From: Tomocerus qinae
Taxonomy: Eukaryota > Arthropoda > Collembola > Entomobryomorpha > Tomoceridae
Assembly: GCA_020055645.1 (NCBI GenBank)
Contig: CM034547.1
Coordinates: 57,848,909 to 57,912,908, forward strand
Length of the DNA: 64,000 nt
Direction of reading: 5' to 3'
A program made the position numbers and the translations under genes. The notes under the pieces are model-generated. The model was not told the DNA's origin. It saw only the letters and a list, made by a program, of their open reading frames with translations, and searched no databases. Position 1 is the first letter of the stretch; the number at the start of each line of letters is the position of its first letter. This document shows, piece by piece, positions 10,101-19,300 of this stretch.

Positions 10101-12504
10101 CAACGTGTTATAACATGCTTTACATCAAATATATACTTATGCCAACTCGGGGTAAGGTTAAACTTGGTAAAAAACTGATCAGTGACATTGCAGTCACTGA
10201 ATAAGTATAGTTTTAGCAATTCCGGATCACTGGCTAATCAGTTGTCGACAGTTTTTGATATAATTGGCAACGTGTTATCACATGCTATTACATTAAATAA
10301 ACACTTATGCCAACTCGGGGTAAGGTGAAATTTGGTGGCAAACTGATCAGTGACATTGTAGTCACTGAATAAGTATAGTTGGAGGAATTCTGGATGACTG
10401 GCTAATCAGTTGTCCACAGTTTTTCATATAATTGGCAACGTGTTATAACATGCTTTACATCAAATATATACTTATGCCAACTCGGGGTAAGGTGAAACTT
10501 GGTGAAAAACTGATCAGTGACATTGCAGTCACTGAATAAGTATAGTTTTAGCAATTCCGGATCACTGGCTAATCAGTTGTCGACAGTTTTTGATATAATT
10601 GGCAACGTTTTATAACAAGCTTTAGATCAAATAAATACTTATGCCAACTCGGGGTAAGGTGAAACTTGGTGAAAAACTGATCAGTGACATTGCAGTCACT
10701 GAATAAGTATAGTTTTAGCAATTCCGGATCACTGGCTAATCAGTTGTCGACAGTTTTTGATATAATTGGCAACGTGTTATAACAAGCTTTAGATCAAATA
10801 AATACTTATGCCAACTCGGGGTAAGGTGAAACTTGGTGAAAAACTGATCAGTGACATTACAGTCACTGAATAAGTATAGTTTTAGCAATTCCGGATCACT
10901 GGCTAATCAGTTGTCGACAGTTTTTCATATAATTGGCAACGTGTTATAACAAGCTTTAGATCAAATAAATACTTATGCCAACTCGGGGTAAGGTGAAACT
11001 TGGTGAAAAACTGATCAGTGACATTGTAGTCACTGATTAAGTATAGTTTTAGCAATTCCGGATTGCCGGTTAATTATTTTTTTGCAGTGTTTTACATTAT
11101 GAGTACACTAAATTTTCTATTTAAATCATGGTTATCAATGTTGTCATCAATTCAGCTGCTTAAAAACATGTTTTTGCATGTTTTATATTACATGTTCATA
11201 CTTGATTTATTTATATAGCGACAAAAAAGGAAAATTTGATTAAATTGTACTTGTTTTAATGCAACCCGAGGCAGATCCCTATGGAAAAATGAAAAAATGA
11301 AAAGTGGGTGGGAAAGCTCGCCAATGACGTCAATTGGCGAGTGTGTATTTAAATAGGGATCCCCAAGTGGGGGAATTAGGGATCGGCTGTTGTCATGTAA
11401 ATTTTCCACTTATTTTCACTTGTTCCGAACCCCCAATAAATCGAACAATCTGCCATTCCTTTTCTAAAATATTATATTCTATATTCCTTGTTTTAATGCG
11501 TATGTACATGTGAAAAAGAACATACGTTTCATTTCCATAGTATCCACATGTTTTAAAAAACTTCATTTTTCCCTATGGGATGTACCGTTTACTTTTAACA
11601 TAGGTGTCGCATTCAATGGCAAGCACGTATCCAGAGGGGGGCCGGGTCCCCCCTAAGCTTCCAGAGAAAGGCGATTTTTTTTTCAAAAAAGTTTAAAAAT
11701 CCAAAACATTTAATTTTACTAACATATTTTGGTGTGTCCCCCCCCCCTAGGCAAATTCCAAATTTCTGGATACGTGCTTGTTCAATGGATAAGATGAGAT
11801 TATTACTAAATTATTATAATATTATGAAACTATGAAATGAACCTTGCCTATGCGATGTAGTCGATTTGAAATTGCATATAATATTGTAAATAGGAAACCT
11901 TGTCCAAATAAGCGTTATCATGATCTAATTGAATTATAAACATACAACTGAGATCTGTAATCTGAGCCATATTTTAGGATCCAACGTTGGACTACAAGTA
12001 TAATATTTATAATCATATACTGCCTAAGGTTATAATAATATAATTTTTTCACCCCTTCCTTATCTCGTTAAATGCTTCATATATATAAAAAGTTTTTATA
12101 TATGTTTAATCCCCGTTCCGTTAATTGCACACATGAACATTCAACAACCGTAGATTGGAGACCTGTAGGTAGACAGACATAATGAGAGCTTAGTGCCAAA
12201 ATATTTAGGGGCCAGTTTCCTTGTATTTACTAATCAGAAAGGAAATTTATATCAATGCAAGTAAAATTTAAATCAGCATTTTGTCTTATAATTACAGATT
12301 ACTTCAAAATGCGAGGTTATCAGGGCCATGAAATGGAGAGATGGAAAGCAGAGTCTTGTAAACAATAGAATTAATACTAGAAACAACGAAGCATTTAAAA
12401 ATGTAATCAAAAAGGTCCCAACCGCTAAATCATCGTCCAAATGTAATGACTCTTCACAGTTTAAACTTCCTCCACTGTTTTCTGATGAAAATCAAGAAAT
12501 GTAA
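4132..12504 (+). CDS. N-terminal RING-finger protein, BARD1-like RING (three exons)
   Basis: Model: 4132..4227, 4521..5477, 12298..12504, giving 419 residues with all joins in phase 0. The RING is split by the first intron: C23, C26 in exon 1, then C38, H40, C43, C46, C54, C57 in exon 2, a C3HC4 RING with the short 7-residue loop before the last Cys pair. The short loop and the VKLDESTDRKIDSIF stretch after it resemble the BARD1 N-terminus; BARD1 pairs with BRCA1 as a nuclear ubiquitin ligase in DNA repair. After it comes a long, charged, mostly helical segment rich in Lys, Glu and Gln, but no ankyrin or BRCT domains are seen. The start at ATG 4132 is a choice; an AG at 4095-4096 would allow upstream exons. 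The last exon rests only on its acceptor, phase and 68 open codons. The second intron (6.8 kb) holds satellites. Alternative: another RING E3 family. Confidence 0.6.
4350..4470. repeat. G-rich repeat fragment inside intron 1 of the RING gene
   Basis: GAGGGGGCACCAG...GCCACCCCCGAAAG resembles the GC-rich cores of other mobile-element fragments in the window (5485-5580, 11620-11780). It is low in information and has no clear ends. Confidence 0.4.
5485..5580. repeat. GC-rich element fragment
   Basis: A run of GAGGGGGGC...GCCCCCCCCCC is followed by CGAAATCCAAGAAAAAGGGA, which recurs at about 37138 inside another repeat. Translation past the exon donor at 5478 runs into this fragment, so the residues after 5477 are not host protein. 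Confidence 0.65.
5587..6115. repeat. 39 bp minisatellite with an inverted second half
   Basis: Five near-identical 39 bp units (core CCAACATGACCACCCAGGAG) cover 5595-5790, followed by diverged units. From about 5890 the same core reads in the opposite sense (GACCACTTGGGTGGTCAT), so the whole block is a large imperfect palindrome. Because 39 is a multiple of 3, long open frames appear on both strands; they are artefacts of the repeat. Confidence 0.95.
6150..6262. repeat. ~22 bp tandem repeat (GGGTCTGG..TTCGG units)
   Basis: Four to five diverged units of the form TTTCGGGTCTGGAGTATTCGG follow the 39 bp array. Confidence 0.75.
6628..6816. repeat. 21 bp minisatellite, 9 copies
   Basis: Nine virtually perfect copies of AATGGCCATTTACATTGTTG plus one base. 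The 21 bp period makes open frames of seven-residue repeats on both strands, which are not taken as genes. The near identity of copies implies recent expansion. From 6817 to 9105 I see no further structure; a hydrophobic 75-codon minus frame at 7327-7554 is probably chance. Confidence 0.95.
9110..11075. repeat. Satellite array, ~167 bp monomer, about 12 copies
   Basis: The marker CTTATGCCAACTCGGGGTAA recurs at about 9969, 10136, 10304, 10471, 10638, 10805 and 10972, a period of 167-168 bp. More diverged copies extend left to about 9110. Each monomer also holds AAACTGATCAGTGACATT and CAATTCCGGATCACTGG. Copies at the right are nearly identical and those at the left diverged, as expected from ongoing homogenisation at one end. 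In my model the array lies in an intron of the RING gene. Confidence 0.95.
11076..11619. other. No gene recognised
   Basis: AT-rich intronic sequence in the model of the RING gene. A 73-codon minus frame (11188-11409) has no family signal. Confidence 0.4.
11620..11780. mobile_element. hAT-type MITE with 8 bp target duplication
   Basis: The element begins CAAGCACGTATCCAG and ends with its inverted copy CTGGATACGTGCTTG. It is flanked by an identical 8 bp duplication, TTCAATGG, at 11612-11619 and 11781-11788. An 8 bp duplication is typical of hAT transposases. The core has runs of G and C next to each end. A second complete copy is at 62565-62720. Confidence 0.92.
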
Positions 12505-12768
12505 CATATCTCCTAATATAATGAATATGCGATAATATGGAACTATAAATGGAATGGTAAATAATATTCCCCATAAGTATTTTAATCGTTCTAGGACTAG
12601 GATGATGTTTTCCGTAATTGATAATGCACAACCTTTGCAATTAACAAAATTAAAAAGTCCTAACTTTCTGTTACCTTTGTACATTTTTGAGTATTTTTTG
12701 TAAATCCAGCAATTATATAATATAATTTAATAATTTCGTATGTAGAAAAATATGGAAAACAGCAATGG

Positions 12769-12774
12769 AATAAA
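12769..12774 (+). terminator. Candidate polyadenylation signal of the RING gene
   Basis: AATAAA, 265 bases after the stop codon at 12502-12504. It is the first exact hexamer I noticed downstream; a nearer variant signal could be used. No exon is seen in 12505-13344. Confidence 0.35.
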
Positions 12775-13344
12775 AACGATCGCTCTACTTCACGTTCACA
12801 CACCATATAGCTTCTACCTTTTTCACACACATTACATTGATACCACATACGAAGTAGATAGTAGACAGGAACTGTACAAGAACTCTTTTCTCGATGAAAA
12901 TCATCTTGTCACAAGGAAAGGAAAAAAATGTACTTCTGCTAGGCAGTTTAGTGTCATTGTTCACGCGAATTTATTATTTCTCATATGGAAATGATTACGA
13001 ACAAGGAATGATACACTAGCTACAGATAATACCAGACATAGGTGTTGCAAGATTAAACGACAGTCTAACACAATTCAGTTTCATTTGCTAGAATTAGTGA
13101 GTACAAAACTTTGATATGAAAAGCAATCTATTTCATCTAACTTTAAATACATAGTTAATTACTTAGTTATAGAAAGTAGCTTTTAAGCTTGCTACTTAAT
13201 TAGTTGATAATTAAATCGAACGAAACAACAGTAGCTAACCAATTAATTATTTACAACTTTTGATACAAAAATGTCACACCATTTTCAATTAAGGGGTACA
13301 CATATTACAATAATATTGTTCTGCCTTTTAGCAGAGGCTTACTA

Positions 13345-13350
13345 TTTATT
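13345..13350 (-). terminator. Polyadenylation signal of the RNF8-like gene
   Basis: AATAAA on the minus strand, 24 bases past the stop codon that ends at 13374. Confidence 0.6.
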
Positions 13351-13373
13351 TAAAGAGGAGTCCAATAATGGTG

Positions 13374-16300
13374 TCAATAGTCGTCGTCACTAGTATCACT
13401 AGAGTTATAATCAGGATTTGCAAAAAAATCGATACTTATTGGTGCAGTTCGCAAACGCCGGGCCCGAGTACCTCCAAGGGCTTCATCTATTAACTCTAAG
13501 TCATCATCGGAAGAGAGCAACACTACCGAGTCAGAAAGCTGTGGTGCGCCAAGGCCAATATGAGTCAGTGCATTAGCACTACCAGTAGAAGTAGCATTCT
13601 GCAAACCGCTGGCTACGGTAGCTGCTGAACTGGAAGAGTTAGAACTTGACGAAACTAAATTGACTCCAGCTGACGCTGCTGCACGCTGGACCATTCCAAG
13701 GACTATATAAATGTTAATGCAATTAGATATTAAAGTAATTGACCAAATAAATCTGTGATGGTGAGAATGAAAGACTTACATCCCATAAACCGACTAGGTC
13801 CTGGTTGTGGATCTAAGATATTTGCATTATTAGAACTGCTAGGAGCAGGGTTGACGACTGGCAGAAAAGGAACATCAACTTGGTTTGGAGCTGTAGTTGC
13901 GGTTGCAACTGGTCCAGCTGCACGTGATCCACGTCTTCCACCTGCACCACGCCCTCGAGTGCGTTGGGCCCCAGCCCCAGCACGCCCAGCAGCAGCGACT
14001 TCGGCAGATAGATTCTGAAGTCTTGTACCTACAAATACATATTCTCCTCATTATTTTTCATACACAAGGGTGCAGGCAAGAACATTTGGGGAGGGAAAAC
14101 GAGATTAACGTTATCGAATTGTTTTTATTGTAAGCTAATGTATCTAAATGTGACAAATGACAAATAGCTTTTAGGTATCAATTAAAAAATAAGGTTTTTA
14201 CAAAAACAATGCGTGTTGTTTAGCTTATAAAAGCGCTAAATTATGACGTTATGTTATGTCTTATGTTAATATTTATAATGTTATGGAATATAGAAGATCA
14301 TGCTGTTTAAGAAGTAAAAAATATATAATATTAAATATAATATAATATTGTGTGATTGGTTATTCACTCCAGCGCTGGTGGAAATCATGTTTTCTTCCCG
14401 GTATCCAAAGTACCAACAAAATTCTTCCCAGTTTTGGTGGAAAATTTTTCCCGGTTTGGGATACGGATAAAAATATATAGTTGCGCCACGCTCTAAAAGT
14501 TTTTGGCATTCAGAAGGGGACAATTGATAAGAATAAAGACGAAGTGTAAAAAATTGCTACTTAGTAGTTAGTAGCAAAAAGTCAAAGAAAGAACGATAAT
14601 AAATTAGCGCAAGAGATTTCGCATCAAAACATTCAGAGAAAATAGGATAAAATTGAGCGTACCGCAAGAGACTTTCGCAGCTTAAAAGCAAAAAAGTCAA
14701 AGAATTTGAAAGAAAAGAACGATAAAATTGCGAGTAGCGCAAGAAATTATTCTCAGTTTAGAAGTGAAAAAGTCAAAAGAAAGCAGGATAAAATTGCGGG
14801 TAGCGCAATAAAATACAGTTTAGAGCGAAAGGGAAGCGGTATGGTGCGTAGCGGTTCCTTCTTCCCTTTTTCCTTTTTTCTTCCCTTTCTTCCCTTTATC
14901 CTTCCCTATGCTAGCGTTTTCCGCTTCGTCTTCGGCGAAGCCGAAAACTTCCCGGTATCCAGGATACCGGACAATTTCCACCAGCGCACTCCAGTTCCAA
15001 TTTGATTTCAACTGATTTTTTTAACAAAAACTATAAATGCAATTGATCACGAATCCCAGCCAATATTTGTCAAGCTTCATTTATAACTTTCTTTAAGAGC
15101 CCGGTACCTCAAAGGAAATATCTGATGACTATCAAAATACATTTAAAAATTGCTTTACAACTCTTGGAATTCTGTAAAAAGTTCTTACCCGATTTTCTTG
15201 TGTGGAACATTTTTTGGAATCCTGAATATATTTCCAACCACCCCATTGTATAAAATATATATGTTATTGTAAAATATATGTCTTCCGTTATCACGAATTA
15301 GAATTTTCTAATAGATTTTGTCGTTTACAAAATTATAATCGCAATAAGATATTTAAGGGGTGGTCGACAATATATTCAGGATTCCAAAAATGTAGCACAC
15401 AAGAAAATCGGGTTAGGTTAGAACTTTAGACAGAATTCCAAGAAATGTAAAGTAAGATTCCTAAAAATGTTAAAATGCAAATTAGCATATAGATTACAAG
15501 ACTGTGGAAGGTCACTTCGTACCCAAGGGATATGCCGACACATAGCGACATATAGAAGTCCTATCTTCTATGGCGTGGTATCCTTGGTTTCTTTTCTGCT
15601 TTATCAGGAGGGTTGAGCTAGACACCTGAGTGAATATCTATAATACAGGGGACGTTTTTCGTCCACTATCCGATTTTGGGCAATGACAACTGATAGGATT
15701 TGTCTCTTATAGGTATTCACGCAAAGTGTCTAGCTGAATCCTTCTGATAAAACTGTTAACACTCACATAATATTATTCATATTCATTTTTCATAGGGAGA
15801 CATTCGAGGCACGCTAATTCTTACGACTGATCTCATTTTGTAAACTTAACGTCATTTCATTAGAATTGCATTTGCAACTACTAAATGTTTCAATCGAGTA
15901 TTTTACACTGACGTGTTAGTGTCGTGTAAAATTCTCAATGATTTATAAACCAGGGGTAGTTTGAACCAACCCATGGACATCCCCAATGCAACAGAAAAGT
16001 GGGTAGAGTTTGTGGGAACATTACATAGGATTTTGACTTCCGGTGACGTCACTCGCGGTCATAGTTAGGGGGTTTACATTGAAATTACGTACTACCTCGG
16101 GAGTGACACCGGGTGACCTCAAATCTCCATTGGCGATAAAAATAACAGCTAATGTCCCAACCTTCCCCTATACCATCCTTGGTTTGAACTATATATCTAT
16201 CTTCAGTGTGTCGGTTAGGATGTGGATGTCGGTTAACATTAGGAACCTACATTGTTTTTCGAAATTAGAAACTTTTTTCCTGATTGCCAGAGGAACTGGA

Positions 16301-19300
16301 CCCTTAAGCAATTGTGTTACCTTAACTGAACGTGACCAAGAACAAACCGAAAATCAATTTAATTTAAGTGTGGGACATACGCGTAGCTATGGCACAACAG
16401 GCCGTTTTTTGACCATCAAATTCAATGTAATTTTACTTTTTAGCAAAGTCCCTAAGGATCTGAACTTACTGGACCTACGAAGAAGTGTAAATACCCAAAA
16501 AATTCACAGGAACTTTTTAAAGAGAAGTCCTGTCGAAAATTTCACATTTTCCATTTTGTATTGAAGATATCGCGGTTTCAAAGTGACAAACACTAAAATA
16601 TGAGTTTTTTGTAATTTTGAAATGGCGATATCTTTAATACAAAGATGGAAAATGTTTTCGACAGGACTTCTCTTTAAAAAGTTCCTGTGAAATTTTTGGG
16701 TATTTACACTTCTTCCTAGGTCCAGTATGTTCAGATCCTTAGGGACTTTTCTAAAAAGGTCATACAATTTTTTCATTTGTATCTTTTTGTCCAAGATGTA
16801 CATGGTAATCAAGGGGCTTAGTGATACGTATCCATAGAGATTTTCTAATTTGCGAATCTATACACTTTTGGATTGCTTTGGTTCAGTTTGTATAGTGGTG
16901 CACCTTAAATTTAAACTATTTTTACTAGGTTATAAAATGTTTATATTTATAAGCATTGAACACATGAGTTTTGACTTTTGTGAATACAATACAGTTTCAG
17001 TTTACCTATCGTGCAATAGTAAGTTCTTCCGCAAAACTGTATAACGAATCACAAACACATACACGACACACACTACATATTACAGCCGCAAAAAAATTAA
17101 GTTAAAGTTAAAACACACTCACTTCTACGGCTTGTTGATGCAGCTCCTCTGCCATTACCACGCCTGGGTCGACTAATATCTCTGACTCTAAACATCTGAT
17201 TCATGTGCATATCAGTAAGAAACTCGATAATGTTATGATCTGCCCCCAAATCAGCAATAGCTCCTCGGCGTCCTCCTCTTGGTGCAGCAATATGTTCAGC
17301 TTCCGCTTTTTCAATTGCCTTCTTCCGTTCTTGCAATGTCAATTCGCGTTTACTTCGAATTTCTTCTGACATCATCGTATGGATTGTAACAATAAAGTTC
17401 TCCACTTCTTTATGTTTTGTTTGTTTTTTACTTGGCGCTCTGCAAATAGGACATTCAGGGTTGCGTCTAAGCCACTCCGATATGCAAAAATTACAAAACG
17501 TGTGACCGCATTCGATAACTGTTGCCTAAAATTGACAAAACATAACTTTTTTCGTAAAAAGAAAACATGTAGTAATTTACAAAGCTGTCCAGGATCGACT
17601 CCTAAGAGGGAATTACTCCTAAGTGACGGTACTCCTTCCTAATGAAATGAGCTCCTTAAGAGTCCAGTTCCTTTACATTTGGAAATCTCTGATGACTATC
17701 AAAATACATGTAAAAATTGCTTTACAACTCTTGGAATTCTGTCTAAAGTTCTTACCCGATTTTCTTGTGTGGCACATTTTTGGAATCCTGAATATATTGT
17801 CAACCACCCCATTGTACAAAATATACGATATTTAAATTTTCTAGCAGATTTTGTCGTCTACAAAATTATAATCGCAATAAGATATGACTGCTTGAATACG
17901 ATAAGGGGGTTAGATATTTTCATAGGATAAATACCTTAGTAACCCTAATAAGTTATGTGTATTAAAGTAGCTGGTGTTTTGTTTACAATTTGTTTACAAA
18001 AAATCTAACCCCCTTGTCGTATTCAACCAGTCATATATTAATGAGTAAACATATCGTATATTTTGTACAATGAGGGGGTGTACAATATATCCAGGATTCC
18101 AAAAATGTGCCACACAAGAAAATCGGGTAAGAACTTTAGACAGAATTCCAAGAGTTGTAAAACAATTTTTACATGTATTTTGATAGTCATCAGAGTTTTC
18201 CAAATGTAAAGGAACTGGACTCTTAAGGTCAGGGTATATTTTTTGAAACCCTTTACCTTCTCAGCCACAAGTGGGGATGTTGCTAGACAACTAGCAAAAA
18301 TTCTCATAAAGGGTAAATGCAATTCCGATTTTATGCGAAATTCGTACTTTTTTTAGGAGAATCCCTAAGGATCTGAGACCATTGGTCCTACACCCATACA
18401 TTAAATGTAAAAAAGATTCGTCTAAACCTATTCTATGCAGGACATATTGAAAATCTCACATTTTTGTCTTCTACTTCAAGATATAAGGTTTAACGATAAT
18501 ATCTTGAAGCATAAGACAAAAATGTGAAATTTTCAATATGTCCTGCATAGAATAGGTTTCGACGAATCTTTTTTACATTTAAAGTATGGGTGTAGGACCA
18601 TTGGTCTCAGATCCTTAGGGATTCTCCTAAAAAAAGTTTATGTGTAATTTAAATTGGAAAATGAAAGTCGGAAAATCTGTCCGTAACCAGGAACCCGGAC
18701 GTTAATAACTTACTCACAGTATTTTGATCCCCATGTGGGGGAGTAGCCATGGGGATCAAGCTACTGTGAACTTACTTAATATGTTTTCAAAAGCAGCAAT
18801 CTATTTGTGACTGTTCGAGTTCCCATATCAATTTAATTTTCAATATCGTAGTAAACTGTAAAAGTAATCTTAAGCTGATGTGTTATTAGGAGTAAGTCCT
18901 CTTAAGAAAGTGTCATGTCCACTAAGGAGTCGTTCCATGTCAAATTCTTTTGTAAGATCACAAAAAGAATTTAACACATCGCCAAAGTACCAGTGACTAC
19001 AATGATGATGTGGTTCTGGACTACTGACATTGACAAAACAATATAAAGATTTAAATAATCACCGTACTTCTATAAATACTTCGTTGCAAATACAACACCC
19101 GAACTCTCGTTCCATTGCATCCATCACTACTTTAAATAGTTCCTCTTTTTGAACTTCGACTTTTGATTCAGTTTCGTTATATTTATCGAACAATTTTTGA
19201 TATTCAATATTTTTTTCAATTAGTTGAATCTGAGTTGCTGCCTCTTGATTTTCTAGTTTCTGCACGTATTCTAAACATCGCCGACGCAGTACATTTACGT

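Noticed and set aside
13755-14018. Plus-strand frame rich in Arg and Pro
   Set aside because: Shadow of the Gly/Arg-rich exon 13780..14028 of the RNF8-like gene on the opposite strand.
16043-16564. 173-codon plus-strand frame
   Set aside because: It crosses a dispersed repeat and one arm of a hairpin in an intron of the RNF8-like gene; the opposite arm gives a mirror frame.
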